DNA of 64,000 nucleotides. Source: CG2-30-36-16 sp964372115. GTDB taxonomy: Bacteria; Bacteroidota; Ignavibacteria; Ignavibacteriales; Ignavibacteriaceae. The stretch lies in NCBI GenBank assembly GCA_964372115.1, contig CAYJPN010000004.1, forward strand, positions 62,001 through 126,000, given 5' to 3'. Of the stretch, positions 17,173 through 25,948 are shown piece after piece. The notes beneath the pieces were generated by a model. It was not told where the DNA came from. It did not search any database and saw only the letters and a program-made list of their open reading frames with translations. The translations under genes and the position numbers were made by a program. Within the stretch, counting starts at the first letter, position 1, and every line of letters begins with the position of its first letter.

Positions 17173-18108
17173 ATGGCAGTTATAGGTTTAGATTTAGGCG
17201 GAACAAAACTTTCTTCGGCTCTTTTTACAGATGCAGGGGAAATTTTAATCAAAGAAACTATTTCACTTGATAAAAGGGAAGGGGAAGAAGTTGGTAATTT
17301 AATAACCGAACAGCTTAAAAAATTATTAAAACAAAGTGATGTAAAAGTTGATTCCGTCGGTGTGTGTGTCCCCGGAATCAGTTATCTAAAAACCGGGAAA
17401 GTGTGGGCGCCTAATATTAAAGGTTGGGATAACTATCCTTTGATGGGCGAATTAAAAAAAGCTGTCGATGATGATAAAATTAAAATAAAAATTGATAGTG
17501 ACCGGGCGTGTTATATTCTCGGTGAAGTTTGGAAAGGTGCGGCAAAAGGTTGTAAAGACGCTATCTTTCTTGCTGTTGGAACAGGGATAGGCGCGGGAAT
17601 TTTGGTAAATGGTGAAGTGCTTCGGGGTTCAAATGATATAGGCGGGGCAATAGGTTGGCTTGCACTCAATAGACCATTTCATAATAAATATATTCAATGC
17701 GGTTGTTTTGAATATCATGCTTCGGGGGAAGGTATTGTAAAAGTTGCAGCAGAGTTATTGTATGAGGACAAAGTTTATAATGGCATCCTTGCTAATAAAA
17801 CAAACATAATAGCTCATGATGTTTTTGAAGCTCAAAAAAATAATGATATTATTGCAGTAAGAACCTTAAATATTGCAGTTGAGTTCTGGGCAATGGCAGC
17901 CGCCAATCTTGTAAGTTTATTTAACCCCGAAAAAATAATATGGGGCGGTGGTGTTTTTGGCCCTGCTGTTCATTTTCTGGACGCAATAATGGATGAAGCC
18001 CGTAAATGGGCACAACCAATAAGTATTAAACAGGTCTCGTTTGTAGCATCGGAACTCGGCGGTGATGCAGGACTTTACGGTGCCGGTTACCTGGCTTTAA
18101 AAAGTTAA
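17173..18108 (+). CDS. ROK-family sugar kinase
   Basis: ROK proteins include glucokinases, N-acetylglucosamine and N-acetylmannosamine kinases, and some repressors. This one has no N-terminal helix-turn-helix, so it is a kinase. It opens with the ATP loop IGLDLGGTKLSSALF; the ROK signature follows as AVGTGIGAGILVNGEV and GGAIGWLAL, and a cysteine motif QCGCFEYHASG where the zinc site usually lies. 311 residues is typical. It is followed by an MFS sugar transporter, a SIS protein and nagA, so phosphorylation of an amino sugar such as N-acetylglucosamine is the likely job. The exact sugar cannot be fixed from the sequence. Confidence 0.9.
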   Translation: MAVIGLDLGGTKLSSALFTDAGEILIKETISLDKREGEEVGNLITEQLKKLLKQSDVKVDSVGVCVPGISYLKTGKVWAPNIKGWDNYPLMGELKKAVDDDKIKIKIDSDRACYILGEVWKGAAKGCKDAIFLAVGTGIGAGILVNGEVLRGSNDIGGAIGWLALNRPFHNKYIQCGCFEYHASGEGIVKVAAELLYEDKVYNGILANKTNIIAHDVFEAQKNNDIIAVRTLNIAVEFWAMAAANLVSLFNPEKIIWGGGVFGPAVHFLDAIMDEARKWAQPISIKQVSFVASELGGDAGLYGAGYLALKS

Positions 18109-18282
18109 AAACTTGAACTCAGCTTGCCGAGCCATAAAAAGTTTGCGCAGCAACATATCAAACTATCGAAGTGCAAAAGTTAGATGAAACCGAAAATATT
18201 ATTAGTGCGAAACTAATTTGTTTGAATAAATAATTGGTACTGTCGGACTCTATTTAGTAATTAAATATTATCGTAAAAAAGT

Positions 18283-19443
18283 ATGTATAATAGAAAACTT
18301 GTTTTTTCAGCCGCATGTCTTGGGATGTTTTTATTCGGGATAGTATTAATTTCGCTCGGGGCTATTCTTCCTTCAATTACTGCACGCTTTGTAATAGATG
18401 AGATTACCGCCGGAACATTAGCTACTTTACTTCCTTTCGGAATACTTGCAGGTTCCATTATTTTTGGTCCTGTAGTTGATAGGTACGGTTATAAAAATAT
18501 GTTAATTATTTGCTCACTTCTCGTACTTATTGGATTAGAAGGCATAGCTTTCGCAAGCGAATTTTATATTCTTCAAATATCGATATTTCTAATCGGTTTT
18601 GGAGGCGGAGTGCTTAATGGCGGCACAAACGCGCTTGTTGCGGATATCAGCGACGAAGGTAAAGGTGCAAATCTTAGTTTGCTCGGTGTGTTTTTTGGAA
18701 TTGGAGCGCTTGGTACGCCTATTTTACTCGGCGCTTTATCCAAATCGTATCAGTACGATTCAATTCTTGCAGGTGTGGGGATATTTATTCTCTTACCGGC
18801 TTTTTATTTTTTATTTGTAAAATTTCCAAAACCGAAACAACCACAGGGACTGCCAATTAAACAAGGCGTTGGTTTAATAAAAGAAACATCACTTTTACTT
18901 CTCGGGTTTGTTTTGTTTTTCGAAAGCGGTCTTGAAGGAATTGTAAATAACTGGACGACTACATACTTAATAAACGATTTAAAAACCGAACCGGACAAAG
19001 CTTTATTTGCGCTTTCATATTTTGTAGTAGGCATGACTGTAACACGGTTATTGCTTGGCGGCATACTGAAAAAAATATCATCATACAAAGTGCTTTACGC
19101 TTGCATTGCAATAGCTTTTGCCGGTACAACAATATTAATGTTTACTTCATCATATAGCACAGCTATTTTTGGATTAGTGCTGCTCGGCATCGGGTTTGCC
19201 GCCGCATTTCCTGTTGTGCTCGGTTACATTGGCGATATTTACAAACACCTATCAGGCACAGCGTTTAGTATAGCGCTTGTAATTGCTTTAAGCGGCAACA
19301 TGATAATAAATTATGCAACCGGTGTAATTGCACAAGCATACGGTATAAAATATTTCACAGCGGTTTTACTTATAAGTTTAATACTAATTACAATAATTTT
19401 ATCTTTTGCATTAAAAAATATTTCAGATAAAACTAAAATATAA
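18283..19443 (+). CDS. MFS transporter, FucP/NagP-like
   Basis: A 386-residue major-facilitator protein with about 12 hydrophobic helices in the inner membrane. The loop between helices 2 and 3 reads GPVVDRYGYKNM, a variant of the MFS GxxxDRxGR motif. The overall pattern (FGGGVLNGGTNALVADIS in helix 4, and a repeat of that topology in the second half) resembles the sugar-proton symporter branch. Between ROK kinase and SIS/nagA genes it is most likely an N-acetyl-amino-sugar permease. It starts 174 bases after the kinase gene; SIS follows 12 bases after, so those two are certainly co-transcribed. Confidence 0.88.
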   Translation: MYNRKLVFSAACLGMFLFGIVLISLGAILPSITARFVIDEITAGTLATLLPFGILAGSIIFGPVVDRYGYKNMLIICSLLVLIGLEGIAFASEFYILQISIFLIGFGGGVLNGGTNALVADISDEGKGANLSLLGVFFGIGALGTPILLGALSKSYQYDSILAGVGIFILLPAFYFLFVKFPKPKQPQGLPIKQGVGLIKETSLLLLGFVLFFESGLEGIVNNWTTTYLINDLKTEPDKALFALSYFVVGMTVTRLLLGGILKKISSYKVLYACIAIAFAGTTILMFTSSYSTAIFGLVLLGIGFAAAFPVVLGYIGDIYKHLSGTAFSIALVIALSGNMIINYATGVIAQAYGIKYFTAVLLISLILITIILSFALKNISDKTKI

Positions 19444-19455
19444 TTTGGAGAAAAA

Positions 19456-20217
19456 ATGAAACTTGCAAAACAATGGCTTAATAACACTAGAAAAATAATG
19501 TTACAAATAGAAGCCACTCAATTAGAAAATATTAAAAAGGCAGCCGAGGCAATGGCGGATACAATTGAAGCCGGACATTGGGTTCATACTTTCGGCTGCG
19601 GACATGCAACTCTACCGATTGAAGAGATGTATCCACGCATTGGCGGCTTTGTCGGTTTCCATCCGATGGTTGAACTGCCATTGACATTTTTTACAAATAT
19701 AACCGGACAAATGGGTGTGCATCAGTTTGTTTTTCTCGAAAGAGTTGAAGGTTACGGTGTGGAAATAATGAAGGGATACAACTTTGATAAAAATGATTGT
19801 ATGTGGTTATTTTCTCATTCAGGTATAAACAATGTAAATATTGATATTGCGTTGGAAGCGAAGAAAAAAGGGATGAAGGTTATTGTTTTCGGTTCTGCCG
19901 CCGCCGCAAAAGGAAAAAAGACAAGACATTCATCGGGCAAAACAATTTTTGATATTGCGGATATTGTTGTTGATACTTGCGCCCCTATCGAAGATGCTTC
20001 GGTTGAGCTAAAAAATCATAAAGACAAAATAGGTCCGGTTTCTACAATGGCTTTTGTAACAGCCGTGTGGATGACTGTAACAACTGTCGCAGAAATTTTG
20101 GCGGATAGGGGAGTAAAACTTTTTATCCATCCTTCGCATAATGCAGGTGATACAACCGCAAAAGAAAGATTGGATGAAGCTCTCGCCGAGTACAAAACAA
20201 GAATTGCTGGTGTTTAA
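19456..20217 (+). CDS. SIS-domain sugar isomerase-like protein (UPF0309 type)
   Basis: 253 residues containing one SIS (sugar isomerase) domain. N-terminal helix bundle, then HTFGCGHATLPIEEM and GFHPMVELPL, followed by the sugar-phosphate loop LFSHSGINNVNIDIA and KVIVFGSAAAAKGKKTRHSSGKTIFD. This is the pattern of stand-alone SIS proteins that act on phosphorylated amino sugars. A GGAG ribosome site 6 bases before the ATG supports the start. Located between a sugar permease and nagA, it probably isomerises or opens a phosphorylated amino sugar derived from cell wall or chitin breakdown; the reaction is inference. It has no C-terminal extension and is not a transcription factor. Confidence 0.87.
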   Translation: MKLAKQWLNNTRKIMLQIEATQLENIKKAAEAMADTIEAGHWVHTFGCGHATLPIEEMYPRIGGFVGFHPMVELPLTFFTNITGQMGVHQFVFLERVEGYGVEIMKGYNFDKNDCMWLFSHSGINNVNIDIALEAKKKGMKVIVFGSAAAAKGKKTRHSSGKTIFDIADIVVDTCAPIEDASVELKNHKDKIGPVSTMAFVTAVWMTVTTVAEILADRGVKLFIHPSHNAGDTTAKERLDEALAEYKTRIAGV

Positions 20218-20272
20218 TTAACTAATTATTAGCGGCACAGAACACTTACCTATGCTGCATACGAAAGATTTT

Positions 20273-21424
20273 ATGAAGAAGCTATTATTAAAAAATTGTA
20301 GACTGTATAATAAATTAAGTGATCTCCCTTTTGATATATTAATCGAGGGCAGAACCATTTCTAAGATTCAAAAAAATATTAGTGCCCCGGATGATTCAGA
20401 AATTATTGACGTAAAAAATAATATAATAGTTCCCGGTTTTATCGATTTGCATATCCAGGGAGCAGGCGGTTCGGATGTACTTGATAATACGGTTGAAGCT
20501 CTGCGTGCAATATCCAAAACTCTTGCCGCAACCGGAACAACAGCATTTCTCGGAACAACCGTTGTAAAACCGGCTGAAGGAAACGCTCACCTAAAATTAG
20601 CGCGCGAATGGACAAATAAAGATTTGAGCGGAGCTATGATGCTTGGTGTTCATCTTGAAGGACCATTTATTAATGTTAATAAAAAAGGGGGGCTTGCCGC
20701 CGATAGTATTTATGAATCATCAGCAGAAAAACTCGAAGAAATATTTATCGCTTCAAGTGATTCACTAAAGATGATGACAATTGCTCCTGAATTAAAGGGA
20801 AATCTTGAAATCATAAAAAAATTAAAAGCCAATAATGTCGTCCCTTCATTTGCTCATTCCGATGCGGATTATGAAGAAGCAAAAAAAGGATTTGATTCCG
20901 GTATTAATCATGTTACACATATTTTTAATGCAATGCCGCCGTTTCATCACCGCGCTCCATCTCCGCTTACGGCAATATTTGAAAGTGATACAATAACCGC
21001 ACAAATAATAAGCGATGGCCATCACCTTCACCCTGGTACAGTAAAAATTCTGTATAAATTACTCGGGGCAGAAAGATGCGTCTGCATAACTGATGGTATG
21101 CATGGTATCGGTTTGCCGGATGGAAAATATATTTACAACGGTAAAGAGTATAATTCTGTTAAAGGTGCCGCACGTTATTTTGATGGAACATTAATCGGCT
21201 CAACTACAAGTTTGGGCAACATTGCATTTAAGTTTAAAGAATTTACAGGATGCACATTTGAAGAAGCAATAAACTCTGTTTCTATCAATCCGGCAAAAGT
21301 TCTCGGGATAGACGATAAAAAAGGTTCGTTGGAAATAGGAAAAGATGCCGATATTGTTTTGTTGAATGATGACAATTCAATTTTATTAACAATCGTTGAA
21401 GGCAAAATCCGCTATCGAAAATAA
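20273..21424 (+). CDS. nagA: N-acetylglucosamine-6-phosphate deacetylase
   Basis: NagA removes acetate from GlcNAc-6-phosphate in the cytoplasm. The amidohydrolase fold is clear: GFIDLHIQGAGG early, the metal-binding HLEGPFIN (Glu), AHSDADYEEA and THIFNAMPPFHHR (metal His residues and substrate loop), catalytic Asp in ITDGMHGIGLPDG, and the terminal KDADIVLLND. Length is typical. I chose the ATG at 20273, where KKLLLKNCRLYN matches the normal family N-terminus; an ATG at 20252 is possible. No separate glucosamine-6-phosphate deaminase is visible, though the SIS protein upstream might serve. Confidence 0.95.
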   Translation: MKKLLLKNCRLYNKLSDLPFDILIEGRTISKIQKNISAPDDSEIIDVKNNIIVPGFIDLHIQGAGGSDVLDNTVEALRAISKTLAATGTTAFLGTTVVKPAEGNAHLKLAREWTNKDLSGAMMLGVHLEGPFINVNKKGGLAADSIYESSAEKLEEIFIASSDSLKMMTIAPELKGNLEIIKKLKANNVVPSFAHSDADYEEAKKGFDSGINHVTHIFNAMPPFHHRAPSPLTAIFESDTITAQIISDGHHLHPGTVKILYKLLGAERCVCITDGMHGIGLPDGKYIYNGKEYNSVKGAARYFDGTLIGSTTSLGNIAFKFKEFTGCTFEEAINSVSINPAKVLGIDDKKGSLEIGKDADIVLLNDDNSILLTIVEGKIRYRK

Positions 21425-21434
21425 AGGAGGTTAA

Positions 21435-21869
21435 TTACAATAAAATTTTGCTCATTCTATAATGGGGAATGGTTACTTCCATAAAAGATTCCCCGATAAC
21501 TTTATAACCGAGTTTTAAGTAAAACTTAATCGCAGATTCACGGGCATGCAGAATGATTTCAGCATATCCAAGCGAAACAGCCAATTTTTCAGATTGGAGA
21601 ACAAGGGCTTTTCCAATTCCTTTCCCTTGCAGATTTTGTTCAATAGCAACCTGCCGCATTTTAATTTTAGTACCACTCGTAGGGTTTAGAAGCAAGCAGC
21701 CTAATAATTTGTTCGCTTCATCAAATGCGCAAAGATGAAATTGACTTTTTTCGGCTGCCAATTCATCATCACTAAAATTTAGCCCGAGAGGTTCGCGTAA
21801 AATTTTGTGCCGGAGGTTAACTTCTTCTTTATATTCTTTCGAGTTATGTTCAATTATTTTTATTATCAT
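21435..21869 (-). CDS. GNAT-family N-acetyltransferase
   Basis: A 144-residue acetyl-CoA-dependent acyltransferase of the GNAT fold. Visible elements: the beta strand plus acetyl-CoA loop MRQVAIEQNLQGKGIGKAL (the Q/R-x-x-G-x-G/A signature as QGKGIG), and the C-terminal strand ending FYLKLGYKVIGESF. The opening VNLRHKILREPLGL resembles the ElaA/YjcF-like GNAT group. Substrate unknown. It is convergent with nagA, 10 bases past its end, with no visible terminator between. It is monocistronic and ends the amino-sugar region. Confidence 0.88.
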   Translation of the reverse strand: MIIKIIEHNSKEYKEEVNLRHKILREPLGLNFSDDELAAEKSQFHLCAFDEANKLLGCLLLNPTSGTKIKMRQVAIEQNLQGKGIGKALVLQSEKLAVSLGYAEIILHARESAIKFYLKLGYKVIGESFMEVTIPHYRMSKILL

Positions 21870-21992
21870 AAAAATTAAAAAATTTTAGTCAAAATTAAGC
21901 GACGCGGCGGTTATATAAAAGTGGTGTAAAAATTAGAATTTTATTATTAACATTGGCCCTGTTATTTATAATTTAAAGTGGAATGAAAAATT

Positions 21993-22613
21993 ATGGAGCC
22001 AATTTGGTTAAAGTGGGCAAAAGAACTTCAAACAATTGCACAAAGCGGTTTAACTTATTGTCAGAACGAATTTGATATCGACAGATATAAACAACTTCAA
22101 TTAATTGCTTCGGAGATTATAGCGCATCAATCCGATGAAGATTTGCAAAAAGTTACAAAACTTTTGATGGATGAAAGAGGATACTCAACCCCTAAAGTTG
22201 ATGTTAGAGGTGTAGTGTTTAAAGATGACATGGTGCTTCTTGTGAAGGAAATATCGGACGGTGGATGGACTCTGCCGGGCGGCTGGGCTGACCCAAATGA
22301 ATCGCCCCGTGAGGCTGTTGAAAGAGAAGTATTTGAAGAATCTGGTTATAAGGTTGAGGCTTACAAACTTGGCGCATTAATGGATAGAACTGTTCAGGGA
22401 CATTCGCCGTTTTATCCGTTTCATGTGTATAAAATATTTTTTCTTTGCAGAATAATTGGTGGTGAAAGTAAAAACAGCATAGAAACAGCCGGGGCTGAAT
22501 TTTTTCCAGTTGACAACCTTCCGCCCCTTTCAACTGCGCGCACAAAGGAAAGTCAGATAAAATTATTATTCGAAATATCAAAAGATGAAAAAAGTCAAAC
22601 GTATTTTGAATAA
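21993..22613 (+). CDS. Nudix hydrolase with N-terminal Nudix_N_2 domain
   Basis: 206 residues. The N-terminal 60 residues (WLKWAKELQTIAQSGLTYC, then DIDRYKQL) match the helical domain of ADP-ribose/nucleoside-diphosphate Nudix enzymes, and the catalytic Nudix box GGWADPNESPREAVEREVFEESGY is complete (positions about 96-119, with the metal-binding E-x-x-E-E). The reaction would be hydrolysis of a nucleoside diphosphate linked to another group, ADP-ribose being the usual candidate. The start at 21993 follows GGAATG. It stands alone; 548 non-coding bases follow, with several palindromes. Confidence 0.92.
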   Translation: MEPIWLKWAKELQTIAQSGLTYCQNEFDIDRYKQLQLIASEIIAHQSDEDLQKVTKLLMDERGYSTPKVDVRGVVFKDDMVLLVKEISDGGWTLPGGWADPNESPREAVEREVFEESGYKVEAYKLGALMDRTVQGHSPFYPFHVYKIFFLCRIIGGESKNSIETAGAEFFPVDNLPPLSTARTKESQIKLLFEISKDEKSQTYFE

Positions 22614-22674
22614 GTAATGAAGTAATGATATTAGATGTCTTAACTGTAATTTGCAAAAACCTATTTTGATTGTA

Positions 22675-22688
22675 CGGCATTCATGCCG
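22675..22688. repeat. Short palindrome CGGCATTCATGCCG
   Basis: A 6-base stem with a 2-base loop, not followed by a T-run on either close side except Ts on the minus strand after ACCCC. It looks like one of the scattered short palindromic repeats of such genomes and not a clean terminator. Confidence 0.45.
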
Positions 22689-22804
22689 GGGTAAAAAAAC
22701 ATATGATTGTATGAAGTGATATTTTTCTTAATAGTACCTTAACACTAATATTCTTGCTAATACACGGCAGAATATTTGCAAACTAAAAGACTAAAAAGCA
22801 TGAA

Positions 22805-22837
22805 TGAATGATCCGTTAGCTAACGGATAACCATTCA
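22805..22837. repeat. Compound palindrome, possible REP-like element
   Basis: The 18-base perfect palindrome ATCCGTTAGCTAACGGAT (22811-22828) is flanked by TGAATG and CATTCA, so that the pairing extends outward past a 3-base AAC bulge. No T-tract follows. Form and place between genes suggest a REP-type or small mobile palindrome. Confidence 0.55.
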
Positions 22838-23161
22838 ATCACTCATCTCAAATAATTTGGTTCTGTCTCGTCCAGGTTAGAGGAGTATGAATACAAACCG
22901 GTCTACTTTTCAGCCGAAAAAAAATGGAATGATTATCACTATTTAAAAATATATTATGAAATTTAATATTCTTGGTGCGCCGAAGAAGTATTAAAGTGAA
23001 ATATAAATATTTTTACTTGCGTCATTAAGGTGTTATACTTAATTTTGCTGAAATTTTTTCACCTACATTGTTAGTTTATATAAGCATGGCAAATATTTCT
23101 CTGCTAACAATCTTATATATTAAGAAACTCATTTCTCAGTTATTTATTCCCGGAGGATTAA

Positions 23162-25924
23162 ATGATTCAAAGGCTACTGTTCCTTTTTTTCTTATTATGT
23201 TTAATTTCCACACCAATATTTTCAGGTACAACCGGTAAACTTTCCGGTTCTGTAAAAGATTCACAAACCGGTGAGCCGATTCCCGGTGTGAATGTAATAT
23301 TGGAAGGCACAAATTATGGAGCCGCAACAGACGTGGATGGATATTATCTTATAAATAATCTCCCTCCCGGCGCATATACGGTTAATTTTTCCGCGATAGG
23401 TTTTACCCGTAAGAGTTTTACAAATGTAAAAATTGCGGTTGACTTTACAACCAAACTCGACGTACAACTGACTACCGAAACCATTGAACTGCAGACTATA
23501 GTTGTTGAAGCAGAAAACCCGCTTATTAGAAAAGATTTAACTTCATCGCAGGTTGTAGTGGACGCTGACCAAATCGCAAGTTTGCCGGTTGAATCGGTTA
23601 ACCAACTGTTAACATTACAGGCGGGTATTGTTCAGGGTGCGGGAGGCGAGCTGCATATCAGAGGCGGTCGTTCTACTGAAATTCAATACACTGTAAACGG
23701 TGTGTCAATTTCAAATCCGTTTGACAACACAAAAACAGTGAACATTGCCACTAACGCTATACAAGAACTTTCGGTAGTGAGCGGTACATTTAACGCTGAA
23801 TACGGAAATGCTTTGAGCGGTATTGTTAACACAATTACAAAAGAAGGCGGCTCTCAGTATCGGGGAAAAATTTCTGCATACAGCGGCGATTATTTAAGTA
23901 CGCACAAAGATATATTCTTTAATATTGATGATATCAATCCGGTTAATAAATCGGTTTTCGAAGGTACTATAAGCGGTCCGATTCCATTCCTTGAATCAAG
24001 AGTAAACTTTTTTGTATCGGGCAGGTTGGAACAGAGCAAAGGTTATTTGTACGGAATTCGCGAGCATACAATTTATGACTCGGTTTACCGCAATCCGCTA
24101 AATCCTAACGATATTAGAATTTCAAAATCGGGTGACGGCTCAATCGTATCGATGAATCCAAGCCGTGAACTTAGCACTACAGCAAAACTTACTTTCAAAC
24201 CCTTCAAAGCTGTAAAAATTAATTATGATATGCTCTATTCAAAATCAAATTATAAATTTTACAACCACGATTATAAATATAACCCGGATGCAATTTATAA
24301 TAATTACGAATGGGGTTTGTTAAACTCCCTCGAAGCAAGACACGCTTTAAGCAATAAAACTTTTTACACTTTACGGGCATCGTACAATCTTAACGATTAT
24401 AAACAATTTTTATTCCCTCTACTTGATGGAGGCGGTAACGCAGTTGATTACTACCCGGGGCTACAGGTTAACGGTTTACGCGCCGACCCGAATTACCAAC
24501 CGGATTATAAATCAAACCGGGCGGCAAACTACACATTTCTCTCGGGAGGAACGAATAACGGGCAATATTATCAGCGCTCATCTACATGGGCAGGAAAGTT
24601 CGACATTGTGAGCCAGTTGAATAAAAATCACGAATTAAAATTTGGCGCCATGTTTGAAAATCATACCCTTGATTTTGAAAACTTTACCATTCTGCGCGAC
24701 TCAACACAATATATTACTCCAACTATCCCCTCGCTTTTAACCGCCAACCACGATTTATACACAAAATATCCAATCGTTCTCAGTGGTTATGTGCAAGATA
24801 AAATGGAGTTTGAAAGTTTGATAATAAATGTCGGTTTACGCTACGATTTTTTCAAAGCTAATTCCCGTTATTCGACAGACATATTTAACCCGTCGCCAAA
24901 TAATCCAAACCTTCCACCTTATGTTGATAAAAACGGATTGTTGGCTGAGGCTCCGAGCAAACAACAGATTAGTCCTCGAATTGGTGTTTCTTTCCCGATA
25001 ACAGACCAGGGGATAATACATTTTTCATACGGACATTTTTTCCAGATGCCTCCTTTCAGAAATTTGTACACCAACCCCGATTTCAAATATAGCTATGCTA
25101 TTGGCACTCCTACTTTCGGTAACGCAAATCTTAATCCGGAAAAAACTGTTACTTATGAGATAGGTTTACAGCAGCAGTTGTTTGAAGATTTGGCATTTAA
25201 TATTACCGGCTATTATAAAGATGTTAGAGACTTGCTCGCCGTACAACAGATTAGAATTAGCGGAAGCGAAACCTACTTAAAATATGTAAATAAGGATTAT
25301 GCAAACAGCAAAGGTTTAACATTATCTTTAACAAAAAGAAGAACACCTCAAGATATGCTGAGTGTTACTCTTGATTACACATTTGCTGTTTCGGAAGGTA
25401 ATGAAACAAATACGGACGCATTTTTCCTCGATCTATCATCCGGAAGACAGAGTGAAAAAATTCCGGTATATCTCGGATGGGATCAAACTCATACGCTAAA
25501 TGGGACAGTTTCAATCGGTGAATTAAATAACTGGAATGTAACACTTGTGGGGCGCATTGGCAGTGGTTTGCCTTACACACCCCAGATACTTGACCAGCAA
25601 GTTTTCCTTAGAACTAACAGCGGGCGCCGCCCAACACAATCGAGAGTTGATCTTCTCGCCGAAAAACAATTTTCACTTAAAGGTTTCGGTATAACAATCT
25701 TCTTAAAGATTTATAACCTTTTCGATGTATTAAACGAGAGACTTATTTTTACAGACACCGGACGTGCCTCTTACACTTTAGTAACAAGGCAGGGTTCGGC
25801 GGAAGAAACTCAAAAATTGTCCGAGACAATTCCGGGTATTCACTCCCCGCAAGAATATTTTACAAGACCCGATTATTACCTCGCGCCTCGCGAAGTTAAC
25901 ATCGGTATGTCATTAGAATTTTGA
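23162..25924 (+). CDS. TonB-dependent receptor with carboxypeptidase-regulatory-like N-terminus
   Basis: A 920-residue outer-membrane transporter. A signal peptide (about 1-20) precedes a CarboxypepD_reg-like beta sandwich (GKLSGSVKDSQTGEPIPGVNV), then the plug (VNQLLTLQAGIVQGAGGELHIRGGRSTEIQYTVNG split over 150-195) and a 22-strand-type barrel ending in aromatic residues (NIGMSLEF). The energy comes from TonB-ExbBD. It is shorter than typical SusC proteins and lacks an adjacent SusD, so the substrate is open. It forms one transcript with the large secreted protein (24 bases later) and the PorV-like protein, which suggests a surface uptake or display complex. Confidence 0.93.
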   Translation: MIQRLLFLFFLLCLISTPIFSGTTGKLSGSVKDSQTGEPIPGVNVILEGTNYGAATDVDGYYLINNLPPGAYTVNFSAIGFTRKSFTNVKIAVDFTTKLDVQLTTETIELQTIVVEAENPLIRKDLTSSQVVVDADQIASLPVESVNQLLTLQAGIVQGAGGELHIRGGRSTEIQYTVNGVSISNPFDNTKTVNIATNAIQELSVVSGTFNAEYGNALSGIVNTITKEGGSQYRGKISAYSGDYLSTHKDIFFNIDDINPVNKSVFEGTISGPIPFLESRVNFFVSGRLEQSKGYLYGIREHTIYDSVYRNPLNPNDIRISKSGDGSIVSMNPSRELSTTAKLTFKPFKAVKINYDMLYSKSNYKFYNHDYKYNPDAIYNNYEWGLLNSLEARHALSNKTFYTLRASYNLNDYKQFLFPLLDGGGNAVDYYPGLQVNGLRADPNYQPDYKSNRAANYTFLSGGTNNGQYYQRSSTWAGKFDIVSQLNKNHELKFGAMFENHTLDFENFTILRDSTQYITPTIPSLLTANHDLYTKYPIVLSGYVQDKMEFESLIINVGLRYDFFKANSRYSTDIFNPSPNNPNLPPYVDKNGLLAEAPSKQQISPRIGVSFPITDQGIIHFSYGHFFQMPPFRNLYTNPDFKYSYAIGTPTFGNANLNPEKTVTYEIGLQQQLFEDLAFNITGYYKDVRDLLAVQQIRISGSETYLKYVNKDYANSKGLTLSLTKRRTPQDMLSVTLDYTFAVSEGNETNTDAFFLDLSSGRQSEKIPVYLGWDQTHTLNGTVSIGELNNWNVTLVGRIGSGLPYTPQILDQQVFLRTNSGRRPTQSRVDLLAEKQFSLKGFGITIFLKIYNLFDVLNERLIFTDTGRASYTLVTRQGSAEETQKLSETIPGIHSPQEYFTRPDYYLAPREVNIGMSLEF

Positions 25925-25948
25925 TCGAAATTTTATCGGAGATATTAA

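Larger units (their letters stand above)
22614..23161. other. Non-coding region with palindromes, upstream of the TonB receptor operon
   Basis: No credible gene is present. The region holds a short palindrome at 22675-22688 and a longer one at 22805-22837. No well-formed promoter was found upstream of the receptor gene; TATACT near 23034 has no good -35. The GGAGG just before the ATG at 23162 is a clear ribosome site. Confidence 0.6.

Noticed and set aside
22841..22980. Transposase or integrase remnant in the leader of the TonB operon
   Set aside because: Translations show scattered suggestive words only, with no ordered motif in one frame.
23017..23047. TTG and TAATTTTG with a 20-base gap, like a Bacteroidia -33/-7 promoter before the TonB receptor
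   Set aside because: The groES promoter shows ordinary sigma-70 boxes in this organism, and such short motifs occur by chance in AT-rich DNA.
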